Of a stretch of 64,000 nt of DNA, positions 34,277-47,222 are shown one piece after another. The notes under the pieces are model-generated. The model was not told the DNA's origin. It searched no databases and saw only the letters and a program-made list of their open reading frames with translations. The DNA comes from Tanytarsus gracilentus. Its lineage: Eukaryota > Arthropoda > Insecta > Diptera > Chironomidae. How positions within the stretch are numbered: position 1 is the first letter of the stretch; each line of letters starts with the position of its first letter. The stretch spans positions 10,251,501 through 10,315,500 of the forward strand of contig JAXRKN010000044.1 in assembly GCA_038502055.1 (NCBI GenBank), read 5' to 3'. A program made the position numbers and the translations under genes.

Positions 34277-34317
34277 GTCAGTCAGTTGTTTTTCTATCGC
34301 GAAAAGTGCCAGACGTG
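34277..34317 (+). promoter_or_regulatory. Initiator + DPE promoter of the ABCG gene
   Basis: TCAGTCAGTT with +1 taken as the A at 34284; AGACGTG begins at 34311, exactly +28, a textbook DPE. No TATA box. The initiator lies 945 bp upstream of the ATG at 35229, so the 5' UTR is long or contains an intron. Assignment to the ABCG gene is by position and strand. Confidence 0.6.
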
Positions 34318-35228
34318 TAAAGTTTTAAAATATAATAACTGATAAAAAAATGAGAAACTGAAAAAATAATTTAAAAAGTAATAAAGAAATTTTATTTAAA
34401 AATTTATGGGTGGAAAAAATAGTTTAAAAAAAATCAAATTTCTATAAAAATAGTAAAAGTGTTGATTAATTTTTCTTATTTTTTGAAAAAATTAAGTTTC
34501 AAACAGTTTTGGCTGAAAAATATTTACAAATATTTAATTTAATTTCCTTTAAAAACATTTTGTTTCTATATTTTTTTGCATTCTCATTCACAAAAAGAAA
34601 ACATTTGCTGTTTCCGACCGCTAGTCTCAGACATAGTTGATAAGACTTAGTTTATGTTATTAAGCAAAAATTAAAGACCTTAAAAAATAAATATATGATC
34701 TTGAATAATTATTGAAATTGTATTCGAAGAAAAAAAGCCGGACACAAACCTTGCAAAAAAATCACTGATAAGACTTTAAAAAAATGTTCACGAGACTTTG
34801 TATTTTTTTTTTCTTATCTTATCGAATTGCATAAAAATATGAATTTTCGATCAAGTCATTACCAACCGAAAAAATTTTATTTAGCAGGTCAAGTTCTGAA
34901 ATTTTTGTGCGTTTGCAAGTTTATTTACCTCAACGATCTGTAACCGGTTCCTTTTTTTGACAGGGAGTTCAAAATTTTTGATTCTTACTGAGATTTTTTG
35001 TAATCGTGCTTGCTTTCACGTGATGCTTCTAGTATGTTAAAAATGACATTCTAAAAGATAATTCTTAACTTTTTATTACAGCGATTTTAATCCTCATCGA
35101 TAGCGATTGTAGATTGAGATAAAATTGTTTGACATTTGCAAGGCAAACTGCAACAAATAAAAAAAATCAAGTGAAAATAAAAATTAATGAACTGTTAAAG
35201 TAATTAAAAATCCAAACACGAAATAAAC

Positions 35229-38200
35229 ATGGAAGTGAGTACGAGTGGAAGCACCAGTGGTCAGAGCGATGATGCACATCACATTGATATAAATTTTGAA
35301 GATATTCACTACAACGTTTCCGTGCCGAAACAAAAAGGTGAGTGAAAAAACCGTAAAGTGATCATTAAGTGCATTCTTTTTAATTTTGTGTCAAGAACAA
35401 AAAATCTCGGAGCTCGAAAAGTGTCGAAATCTTTGAACTTTGAAAATTCTTATCAAATAATTATTAAACAATTCTATTTATAATTTTTAAAATTTAATTT
35501 AAATTGAATTTGGTGCTCAAAAAGTGGAAAATTTATTTTAAAAAATTAGATGTTGAAAAAAGTTTTAAAGTTTCAAAAAATTTCTTCATCAAAAAAATTT
35601 AGCTCAAGGTTAATTTTTTACCATCTAAAAATCCTCGGAATGTTTCATTAACCTTTAATTCAATTTATTTTATCTCAATTTAATGCATTACAAAAAATTC
35701 TAACATTATCGATTGCATTGACTCGTCATGCTATTTAAATCAACATTATAATTTAAATGTTGCTCCGCCAAAACTTACATCTCCCGAGCACATGTTCGCG
35801 CCGCCGAGAATCAACCTGTTGAACATGGGCTTGACATTGAAAACAAGCCTCTCTCACATACTCATTTATATGGTCAATAAACATCAATGTTCGCGAGTTG
35901 ATTTGACGCTTGTAGACCATGGCATTGCACCATGAAAAAAATTGTTTTATTTAAACAAAAAAAAACGTTTTAAAACGAGACTGACATGTGCAAATTTGCG
36001 GTTAGGAAGTGAAATTTAAATGCAATAAGAAAGCTTCCGAATTTTATAATTAAATACTTAAAATTATTGAATATTAATTAAAAATTAAAAACTATTAAAA
36101 AAGCTTAGATAAAATTGAATTTTAATTGTTCACGAATGAACTTGCTAATCGGCTCATTAACACATCTGCGATTAAATCTTTTTTGCACGATTAATTGCGT
36201 GCGTGCTAATTCTTAACATTCTTAAAAATGCTATTCTAAGCATAGTGACTGCATGCACTTTGTGTGCAACTCTCACACACGGCAATTATTATGGGCAAGT
36301 TCAAATTGTAGAAAAAATGATGTTAAGGTCTCTAATTACTTATGTTAAATAATTAAATTCGTAAAACAGTGTTTCACATTAATGAGATCAAAATGCTGAC
36401 GATAATTAGTTGTGGAGTTCAGTTTGGAGCATATATTCACGCAATATTTGTGAGACTGAACGTGAACCTTTCATCACGTTCTAATCTGTGAGATTTTCAA
36501 TTAACATATTTTAATTCATTTAAATAAAAAACTTGATAAAAAGTTTTGAGAATTTTAACTGATTTTCAATAAACTGGTTGAATATTTTTGATTGTAGCTT
36601 CAAATTTTTATTCATGGAATTTACTCTAATTGAAATTTAAATTGATTATAGAAATTTTTAATTTCAAGATTAATTTTAATTTGCACTTTTGTAATTTATC
36701 GAGTTGAATTTTCTGTATATGAGGTTTTAAATTATATAAAAATTTTTACACAAGTTGTGGGTCCCTGGAATATGATCCACCTACCTAAAAACTTTTATAT
36801 TAACTTTTTAAATACTTTATATTAATTTTTATCGTATTAATTAACACTTAATGTTTTCGCTTATTATCAAAGGTCATTTAACTGCATTTCCACTATTGTT
36901 GTAAAAAAAGTCACGAATCATTATTACCATGGTTATATCAATTAAGTTTTTTTTTGAGAGCTTGCAACTTAAATGGAAAAAATTCATTCACAACCGAGTT
37001 CCAATACCTCAATAATAAAATGTAGTACTATAAAATTGTTATTGTAAATATACAGCAGTAGCACTCATGTTAACGAATTATAGAACACACACATTTGACA
37101 TGACGAGAGCATGCAATCTTACATAAAATAAGTCGAAGTATCATGTGAAGAAACGTTGAGTAAATCACGTAATTCACAGTTGAAGAAGAGCTTTCATTTA
37201 GGACAGCGCAAAATTCTCACAATTTATTATTTAAAATTATAATAGTTTTCCTTTTATGCTTTAAAATATTTAATGACTTTTTTAAGGCACCAAATGACAT
37301 CAAAGGTTGAACATTAAATATTTTTTTAAATTTATTCGAAAGGTCATTAAAAATGTTTTAAAATGAGTTTGATAAGACTTTTATGCTTATAGCATAAATA
37401 AACATAAAAAATAAATAAAACATTTGAAAACCTCACCATGAATTTTTAAATATATTTTTTAGAGTATCTAAAGACATCACTCGAGAAACAAAAATTAACC
37501 TTTTTTTGTTAACTCGTAAAATCAATTTTTCATATTTTTTAAATCCTGTAATTAAATTAAACCCTCCTCGTCGCTTCTGATCAATTATTTGCTTGTACTC
37601 AATCAAAGAGAGTCATTACAAATGTCATAGAAGTTAATTGGTCTCACGTGAGACGAATTTAAATGAAGTGCTGTCGCTCGTGAAAAAAAATTAATTTAAC
37701 GATGATTTACATCGACTGCATGCAATGAATAATTCATTTAAATTTCATTCATCTTTCGAGCATTAATTTTATTCACGAAATCTAAAGCACATGTGCCCTC
37801 TGTACCGATGAGAAAAGTCAGCGATAAATAATTGCGATTTTTTTGATTCGATAACTTTTAAGCTCGAGCGTGTGTATGGAAGAGTCATCACTTTCGTTAT
37901 CATTGAACTCAATTGCGTCTTCCTGAATAATAATTACATGTAAAGTTACAAACAAAGCTGATTATGAAAATGAAGCAGAGGAAATGAAAAAAAATCACAT
38001 TGCATTCGATGCAGACCACAATTTGACATTGAAAAGATGTCACGCGCTAAAGGATAGAAAAATTATGTTTACGACGTATTTACTTGACAAATTAACGACA
38101 TTCCTCAACAATTTTTTTTCGTTGATTCGCCCTTTAGATTTTTTTACACCTTAAATTCTCAAACAATGACGCAAGCTTAAATCCCTCTAATCACATTTTT

Positions 38201-41200
38201 TTAAATATTTTTTTTTGCTAGCGAACATCGCATGTCAAGACTTCATTAGGTTCAAATCATTTGACAACACGTCGGTGATTGGGTTGAAAAAGTCTTGAAC
38301 TTTGGGATGATCATGAAATAGTTTGAAGCCAACAGCTTGATTGATTGTTGTCGTTCAAAATTTGTAAAGAAAAAATGATTAATTGAATCTCAGTTAGATA
38401 TTTTAATTTTTACTTTGGAGAGTAAAATTAAAAGTAAATTATAAAACTTTCCGTAACTCTTCAACGAAAAAGTTTCGGTCACTAGCCGAATTTCTTCTTT
38501 TATAAATTTATTTCGCCACTTCCCACTTAAGAACTTTTTCACAATTGCTAAAACTAAGCGAAAAAAATTCGTTTTAATCCTGTTTGCAGAAAACTTCGTA
38601 AATTGCAAATGATAAAAATCAACATAATTTTTTTTCTGCTTGATTATCACTCAAAAAAGTTAATTTTCATTGTCTGTGGCGTTTTGTGTTTGCACGGTCA
38701 TTGACATCATTTGTTTTCGTCTGACATATATGAAAATTTTACTGAAAATCATTATTTGACCAACGGAATCAACTCGGTACTGTTGATGAGCAATTTTTAT
38801 GTACATAATTATTAAAATTTTATAAACAGAACGTAAAGTGTGCAAAACGGTACAAGAACAGCCACCACACATGCGAAAAAATTGTGCTAATAAGCAGGAA
38901 AAAAATATTTTTGTCTGAAATCACGATCGATATTCCAAAAATAATATGCAAAATTATGACGCTGAATTTAAATTGAATAAATTTCGATTCTAGAATTTTT
39001 AATAAAATTTAAATTTTTCTAATTTGAATTTGATTTTAATTTTTAGTGCTTCTAATAAAATTAACAGTCGATTAAAATTTTTTGAATTTTTTAAGCGAAA
39101 TATTAAATTTTATAAAATTCCCTTGAAAATTGCCAGAAAATTGACAAGAATTTCATGAAAAACAAAAAATATTTTTTAAAATGTTTTAACATTTTCAAGT
39201 TACATTTCTCACTAATTAAATTTTATCGTACATAAATTAAGCTAAATCTATACAGCCCAACATCAGAATATTTAATTAAATTATAAAAATTTAACACATT
39301 GGCGCCAGAAAAAGAAGAAAAAGTAATTATTAAATGTATTACATTTAATACAAAATTTAATTTATTTGAATTTTTCAATCGAGTAATTTTTTCTTATATA
39401 AAACAAATCCATTAATTATTTGTCCATTCACACTTAATTACCTTTAGGATAGGTAGCACATGACTAAACTTTAAATATTTATGAATTGTCCATTCACGAG
39501 TGCTATTTGCTGTTGTATTTTTATCTAAAGTTGTTTAATTATTGATTCTGTCAGTTTTACGCAAACAAAGCACAAAAAAGCAAAACGAAAAGAAGATGAA
39601 TAAATTTTCATCTCATTTTTTTAAGGGAAATGTTTAACTACTCTATCACTTGTCGACATTGAGAACCGCGTGCTTGGCATTCCATTCATCTCAGCCATCA
39701 TCGTCAACATATTTTTCTGTACTTGCTTTTTTGAGACAACCAAACAAATTCGCACATTAGTCAGTAATTTATGAGTGTTTAGTCCATAAACGGCGCATGT
39801 TCAAAGATTTTACTGACGTCACAAACAACATTTAAAAAGTGAAGTTTCGAAGAATTTCTTCTTTTTTATGAATAAATTTTTTGGGTTGAAAAATAAACTC
39901 ATAACGAAACTTGATCGAGAGCTCATTCAAAAACGGCGTCGTTAGTTTATGTAGAAATTTTTTGGTCATTCCCAGAAAATGTTGTGAAAGACGTAGGTTT
40001 CGTTTGGCATACGTGCGAATCGAAAGTTAACGAAAAATTCTTGTTGCATATATCTAAATAAATTTAAGATCTAGCAATTTTTCTTAAAAACCATCACCTT
40101 CTTTTTAAAAGTAAGACGACATGTGATTTTATATTTTCACAACTTTTTGATGAGTCAAGAAATTCTCTGCGCATGTTAAAGGCAATATTTAACGTTCGTT
40201 TTTCGATCACTTTTGAGTTTTGAGTAGGATATCAAATGTAAATGTTCTTCATATTTAAATTTATGTCCATATAATTTTAAAGCTGCTCTTAAGAAATTCT
40301 GGATATTCTTGTTGCCTGGAGCTAGTTTCATTCTGTCGTCAACTCAAATCACATGATTCTTCCCTTTCAACGGCTTCTAGTGATTTTTTATTGCGTCCTA
40401 GTAATTAATTTTCAGCTAGTTTTATGGAGATTTAAACACATGCTAGTTGAGATAGTAAAGTGTGAATTAAAATAATTTCATAAGCGATTCTGCTATGCGC
40501 ACACGTTTTAATAAATAACTCACAACACAATTAATCGAGTCGAGAGAGAAAAACTTTATTACTATCATTAGCCATAAATTCATAATTTTTTCATTATAAA
40601 ATTTTAATAGGTCAAAGATTTTTATCTAATTTTTTTATCACGTGCTTTTTCAGAAAAGAAACATGTCTTAAAAGGAGTTTCAGGACGATTTAAATCGGGC
40701 GAGTTGACTGCAATCCTTGGACCTTCAGGTAAAAAATTTTCAAGGATTTTAATTGAAATTTTTCCTAAAACGTTTTTTTTGAACAGGTGCGGGAAAATCT
40801 AGTTTATTGAACATCCTTACCGGCTTTACGTAAGTTTCTATTTTAATTATTTATTTTAAATAGTAATTAATTGGGTCTTTTTTATTACGTAAGTTTCTAT
40901 TTTAAAATACAAAGATTTAAAATTTCAAAAAATTTCTAAAACCTAAAACCAAGAAAATTATTTTTAAGTTGAGTGTTCTTCAGCTTTTGGTTCAAGGCTC
41001 TTAGTTCACGCGTATGTTTAGAATATTTAATTATATGAAAATTGTGGTGCTTCAAAGTCACTGGTCGTCATACACTGAAGTAATTTTTTCTATTGCGCAA
41101 AAAACTTAGATTGAATATTCTGAACTTAAGTTTTTTTCCATAGAGTTCATTACTCACCAATTGAAAATTGACGTTGAGAATTTTCACAGGTGTAGTTGCA

Positions 41201-43851
41201 CGCCGTAGTATTTTTATGTATTATGCAACCTAATTGGAGGAACAGAAAATGTCAATCAATAAAATTGCAATCACTCGACAATGAGGGAAATAAAGCAATT
41301 CATAAGCCATGAAGCGTTTCTACTTTTTTCTATATTAATTCCAATGAAGCGTCAAAAAAAACCGCAATTTCTCAAAGTCAATTTTTCATTGTAAAAAAAT
41401 CCTCTCAAAGTCACATCGTGTCATAAAGCTCTTTCTTACAAAATCTAACGATTTATCATGAAAGAAAACAATAAAGAAAAATGATGAAATAAAGTCAAAA
41501 GGATTGAAAGGAAAAATTTATTTTGCGAATATGCAAATTGCTTTAAGTACAGCACGAGTTAAATGATTATTAATGACACTTTGGGAATCATTGATTGAAA
41601 TAAATTGTTAGAATTAACAAAGGGTTAATAGTTTAATTTTAAATCAACAAAAAATTAAAAATTCATTAAAGTTAATTTAAAATTAATGTAAGAAAATCTT
41701 CATTAATTTATTTTCTTTTTTATTTCAATCAGAACAAAAGGCGTCAAAGGAGTCCTCGAGATGGGCAACACAAAAGGCCATCAAGGTCAAAAGCTCTGCA
41801 GTTACATTCTCCAGGAAGACAATCTCTATCCATTCTTCAACGTCAACGAGACAATGCTAATTGCCGCAAATCTTAAAATCTCAAGTCGCTGTATGAGTCA
41901 CAAGGATAAGCAAATTTTGGTCGATAACATTCTCGAAACGCTACACTTAACCTATGCCAAAGAAACTAGATGTGGAAATTTGTCGGGTGGCCAGAAAAAA
42001 AGACTCTCGATAGCTCTCGAACTTATCGATGATCCACCAATTTTGTTTCTCGATGAGCCTACAACGTGAGTATTTTTTTCTCGCTATTTTCCGCTTCCTT
42101 ACTTCATTTCAAGGTTGTCGCGAAATAATTACAATAAACTTTAAATGCCTAGAATTTAAATTCATTACTTTCTTCCTTTCAGAGGCTTGGATAGCTCATC
42201 ATCAACCTATACGATTCGACTGCTTCAAAGTCTAGCGCGAGAAGGTCGCACAATTGTTTGTACGATTCATCAGCCGTCAGCGACAATTTACGAGATGTTT
42301 GATCTCGTTTATGTGCTAGCGGAAGGACATTGCGTTTATCAAGGATCTGTCAGTAATACCATTCCATATCTTGCCTCGCAAGGCTTTATTTGCCCTCAAT
42401 TTCACAATCCCGCCGACTACATGTTGGAAGTCGTGAACGGTGAATATGGAAATTTCACTTATCAACTGGCAAAGGCCGCAATAAGTGATCAATGGAGAAC
42501 GTCTACAGCCACAATGTACATTCGTGATGATTACGAAGGTGAAACTAGTTCAGATAAGAATGAAGATGGTATTTCGGACAACACAGACGAAAAGAGAATC
42601 AGCGTCTATACGAAGACGAGTGAGAGTGAAAATCTATCGGGGAAAGTGAGTCTAAGGTCGAGTATTAAAACCACGCCATCCGAATGGACTCGCTTGTGGG
42701 TGCTAATATCGCGATGCAATGTTCTTCTCTTTCGCGATTGGACCGTGACCCATCTCAAGTTGTTCCTTCACATATGCTGTGCCATTGTCATCGGTCTCTA
42801 TTTCGGTGATGCTGGCGTCAATGGAAGCAAAAGTATCTCGAACGTCGGATTTCTTATCATTAATGCAGTCTACTTATGGTGAGTGACGTCATCTTTAACT
42901 GTGCTTTAAATTATTCAAAAAACGTAAAGTGACAAAAAATAATTGACTTGATTTTCAAGTTCGTGTCTTTGTTGTCCATTTTTAAACATTTTTTATAGTA
43001 TAATTTATAAAAGTTGTTATCTACCGTTGTATAAAAAATTATTTAAAATTTTATTTCCAAAAAAAACTTAATTAATTATCTCGTTTAAAGGTACACGACC
43101 GCGATGCCCGGCGTTTTAAGATTTCCCGCCGAAATTTCAATTCTCAAAAAAGAGGTTTTCAACAATTGGTATCAACTTCGGACTTATTATGTTGCAACAA
43201 TCATCACATCCACGCCGATTCATGTAAAAATTTATTAGCACTTAAAAATATCTTCGAGACTAATTAGAACGTTTAATTATATTAGGCACTATTTGCTGTT
43301 GTTTATGCCACCATCGTTTATTTTCTAACTGAACAACCGCCGGAATCGAGTCGGTATTTGAAAACAATGTTGGTTTATGTCTTGTGCACAGTCGCGGCCG
43401 ATGGATTTGGAATTTTGTTGGGCACATTAGTCAATCCTGTGGTAAAATTTGTCACTTTGAAACTTTTAGAGGTCAAAATTCAAATAATTTTTAACTTTCA
43501 CAGAATGGCACATTTTTTGGAGCGATTTTGTCTTGCTACATGATTGTGTTTTGCGGTTTTCTCGTACTATTCAAGCACATGCCGGCTATCATGCTGTTTA
43601 TAAGTGACTTTAGTATACACAAATATTGCCTTGTGGCGCTGACTATAGCGGCTTACGAGGGCGGAAGGCCGGACATTTATTGCCCTGAAGATCATCTCTA
43701 CTGTCATTACAGTAAATCTCCAATTATCATGAAGGAACTTGGCGTAGACACTGAATCATACTACTCTAATATCTTCAAGCTCTTAGGACAACTTCTTCTA
43801 TTTAAAACCATTGGATTTTTCACTCTCAGAAGAGCACTGACGAAAGGATAA
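35229..43851 (+). CDS. ABC transporter subfamily G half-transporter (ABCG1/4-like)
   Basis: Exports lipids or other hydrophobic substrates as a dimer. Nine exons, 35229-35337, 40654-40728, 40787-40829, 41733-42065, 42183-42878, 43091-43223, 43286-43441 and 43504-43851 (eight coding exons identified, all phases closing), give 630 residues. The N-terminal nucleotide-binding domain has Walker A GPSGAGKSS (about 59-67), signature LSGGQKKRLSIALE (from 159), Walker B ILFLDEPTTGLDSSSS and the switch His in CTIHQPSA; the C-terminal half carries about six membrane segments, the last near MKELGVDTESYYSNIFKLLG and beyond. The start MEVSTSGSTSG follows AAACATGG-type context. Intron 1 is 5.3 kb. Poly(A) signal AATAAA is at 43988. 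The order (ATP-binding domain first) is typical of ABCG. Substrate unknown. The count of eight exons is what the sequence shows; read 'nine' as not supported. Confidence 0.93.
35338..40653 (+). other. Long first intron of the ABCG gene
   Basis: 5.3 kb without a recognisable gene on either strand, AT-rich throughout. Such a long 5' intron, against 50-900 bp for the others, suggests regulatory content, but no specific site could be supported. Confidence 0.6.
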
Positions 43852-44874
43852 AAAATAATCAGTTGAATTTCATAGCTTTTAAGTTGCCATTTTTCCTAAT
43901 TTGAAGTCGAAAATATTTATGTGCGGTCTTTTACTAATTAAAGTTAATTTTGTGGGAATTTCATAGAAATGTAAGAAATGAATCAAGAATAAAGATGTGA
44001 TAAAGTTTTTAAGACGAAACTGTTTGAGTTTTAATTAATGAGATTCAATAAAATAAAGACGGAGAGAATCTGAGGTGAACCTATTGTTTCATGAGAACGT
44101 TTTAAGATTCTCACAAAAGCGGGAAGTTCCAAAATTTGAATCCATTAATAATAGCCAGTAAAAGAATTTCTGCAGACTCATGCTTAAATCTTAAAAGTGT
44201 TAAATATAAAATGTCATCTTTTACGACTTAGGTGTGTCTTTTTTCGATTTATGTGACTCCTTTCGATAGTGTTTTATTGCATTCGAGTTTGATTTATATT
44301 TTAGTAATCTTTTGGTTTCGAAAATTTCTTAATTTTTTTATAAAAGATTTCATCTTGAATTTAATGGACCAACTGAGACTTAATTTGTTGTTAAAAAAAA
44401 TAATATTTCTCTTTTAAAGATTTTTTGAGATTGAAAATGTAAAAATCTCATTGACAATAATTAGGTAAAGTTTGTTGCAGATGTTAAATTTATTAAACAC
44501 AAATAATTCATGTTTTAAAAATTTTAATTTCTCAACGTTTTTAATGAACTTAAAATTTCAAGCAGAATATTATCGTATTTTTACCAAACCTCTTTCATTA
44601 ACTTCAACATTTTGTCTTCTTACATCAACTAACCTACAACATTTTTCTTACTGCGCTTAATGTAACTCAGTTTTATTTTTCTCGTATAGCAGTTTTACAT
44701 TTTCATATATATTTATTGTTTTTCTCCCATACACTTTATTAAATTTTCCTCATTATTTAATAGAGATATCCAAAAAAATTCATCGAATACTATCGACAGT
44801 GTGATAGCGTAGAACCAACAAATAAAAATAATTGAATTCATTAAAAAGGTCTTCAAAAAAAAATCAAAATCAAA

Positions 44875-46383
44875 ATGAGACAAGTTCTGAATGTTTTCAT
44901 TCGTCGATCACCATTTTTATTGACAAATCGATCCTTCAATTATGACACAACAAGGCAGCTTAGAATTTTGAGTAATGTTCCTCAAAAACCGCTAATTAAT
45001 AAGTGAGAATTAATTAGTTTTAAAATTCAATGAGTCATAAATTAATGGTTCTTAATTTAGTCGGATGATGTCAACTGGTGGAAATGAACCAACTCAATTG
45101 ACAATCGATAAGGCAGCATATGAGGCAACAGCTGGAACAATGCAGGATGGTAAAAATATAAAATTTAAAATTTATTTTTAATTAGTTTTATTTTTTAATT
45201 TGTAGTCAAGTTAAAAATTATGGAGAAGATGGGCTTGCAATTTGGCTACAATCCAATTCAGCATAATCGTGAACATCTGGTAGAGTTTACGCCTCAAACT
45301 GTTGATGAACTTCCAACTCGAACTATGCAAGATAGCTTTACGTCTGCCATCATACCACTCTCAAAAGACATAACACTTCGTGATAAATATGTTGGATACT
45401 TAGGAAACATCCGTACAGGTCGTTTAATGGAAGACATGGATCTCTTTGCAGTTTGGGTTGTTCATCAACACATTCTTGTGCCTAATTTAGCGCCTGGAAC
45501 TCCTCTACCATACACTTTTGTTACCATTTTAGTGGATAAAATTGATTTCACTGATATTGATGCCAAATCCGATGGAGACATAAGACTCTCTGGTCATGTC
45601 TCATGGGTTGGAAAAACATCGATTGAAGTTGTAGTTTGGCTCGAGCAACGACGAGTTGGAAAATGGCGAAAACTTACGAGAGCTTTATTTTTAATGGCTG
45701 CAAGAGATGCCTCAAATACTCGAGCAGCTGTAGTAAATCGCTTACAACCTGGAAATGAAGAGGAGATGAAAATTTTAGCGGGCGGTGAAGAGCGAAAGAA
45801 ACGCCGACAAACTGGACATAAAATTGATTTATTAAAAACTGAACCGAACGCTTTCGAGACTAAAGTTATTCACGATTTATTCATCAAGACCATCGACATG
45901 AAATCGAAAGGTTTCAATAAGAGAATTTTACCAGCAGGTTGTGTCTGGATGGAGGATGCCGACTTAAGCAACATAATTTTTTCGCATCCTGAAGACAGAA
46001 ATGCGCACAATAAAATTTTTGGTGGATTTCTGATGAGACATGGAGTAGAACTCGCTTGGGCATTGGCTCACACATTCTCAAAACGAGTTCCAAAATTGGA
46101 GCACATTTCTGATATAAATTTCATTAAGCCCGTTGATGTTTCTTCACTCGTCTCAATGAGTGCTCACGTTTTATACACCGAACTGAATTTTATGGAGATT
46201 GTGGTGATTGCAGAAATTTTTGATCCCGTCAGTGGCACCATGTCGACTAGCAACTCATTTTATTATACATTCTCCGTGCCAGACACTCTTCCTCAAGTCA
46301 TACCAAAAACTTATCACGAAGCAATTTGGTACATTGATGGAAGAAGAAAATTCCGTGCAATTATGGAGTCGAAAGATGCTTAA
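44875..46383 (+). CDS. Acyl-CoA thioesterase 9-like, mitochondrial
   Basis: Hydrolyses acyl-CoA esters to free fatty acid and CoA, presumably in mitochondria. Exons 44875-45002, 45061-45149 and 45206-46383 give 464 residues. The N-terminus MRQVLNVFIRRSPFLLTNRS is basic and hydrophobic without acidic residues, as expected of a mitochondrial presequence. Two HotDog thioesterase domains follow, the first around RTGRLMEDMDLFAVWVVHQH and the second around HPEDRNAHNKIFGGFLMRHG, the tandem arrangement of the ACOT9/10 group. Length is close to the family (about 440). The start is chosen because exon 1 supplies the presequence in CAAAATGAG context. Poly(A) signals near 46557. Confidence 0.9.
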
Positions 46384-47059
46384 ATGAATTTTGATAAAAA
46401 TTTACAAAAAATGACAATTTAATCTCTCTTCTTTAAAATCTCTGTTGATATTCTTTAAAAGCTTTAACAAAATATTATTTTTTGGACTTTTTTATTTTAC
46501 ACCTTTATTTTTAAAATTTATGAGTTATTTAATTAATTTTAAATTATGACGAAAAAAATAAAATACAATAAAAATCTTAAATTATTCAAACAAAAAATTA
46601 TTTAAAATAAACTTTAAAGTTCACAATAATAAAATTAAAAAAATTTTATCCACAAATGTCTAACGTATTTTATGAATTCAAACAACATTATCCAGAGTCG
46701 TTTCCAATAAGTTTTTTCAACATAATCAACCAGGGGTAGAAAATTCTATAAACAATATCTTAGAGAGTGAGAAAAAAATAAAAGAAAAAATTTGATTATG
46801 TGAAAAAAACCATTTAAATAATTTCAATTAATGAAATAATGTGAAATAAATCCTTAAAAGTAAGTGATTCAATCGAGTCACATGGAGTTGATTGAGAAAT
46901 GTCAAAATTGTCATTTAAAATTAGAAATAGGTGTAGATGGATGGAAAAAAAGAAATTAGAGAGAAGAAAAAAATATTCATCCAAATAAGTTTTTGAGTGA
47001 ATGCACATCGCGAGCATATTTCCTGCATATGGTTCATTCACACTCGACCATTTAGCATT

Positions 47060-47095
47060 CGGGTGCTCTTTTAAGTTGCCTTATCAGTCGCAGTA
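47060..47095 (+). promoter_or_regulatory. Fak: Possible initiator of the FAK gene
   Basis: TTATCAGTCGCAG near 47080-47092 fits an arthropod initiator, about 140 nt before the FAK ATG. No TATA box is seen. Position-based inference only. Confidence 0.35.
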
Positions 47096-47222
47096 CTAAT
47101 TTTTCTCTGTTCTCTCTCGCCTTCCAGAACTTCCATTTTTTTCTTCATCGAGCAAAACAAGAAAAAAAAATTGTAAAAGAAAAGGAGTTTTAGAAATCAA
47201 AAAAAAAGTTATTTGCACATTG

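Larger units (their letters stand above)
25716..34283. other. 8.6 kb non-coding region upstream of Col4a1 and the ABCG gene
   Basis: No convincing gene on either strand; open frames are short and AT-rich with no recognisable protein. It contains islands shared in order with the sequence upstream of the left collagen copy (27269-27280, 27445-27485 and 29894-30081), so much of it is likely Col4a1 regulatory DNA. The left counterpart covers the same islands in under 1 kb, so this side has expanded or the other has shrunk. Confidence 0.6.
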
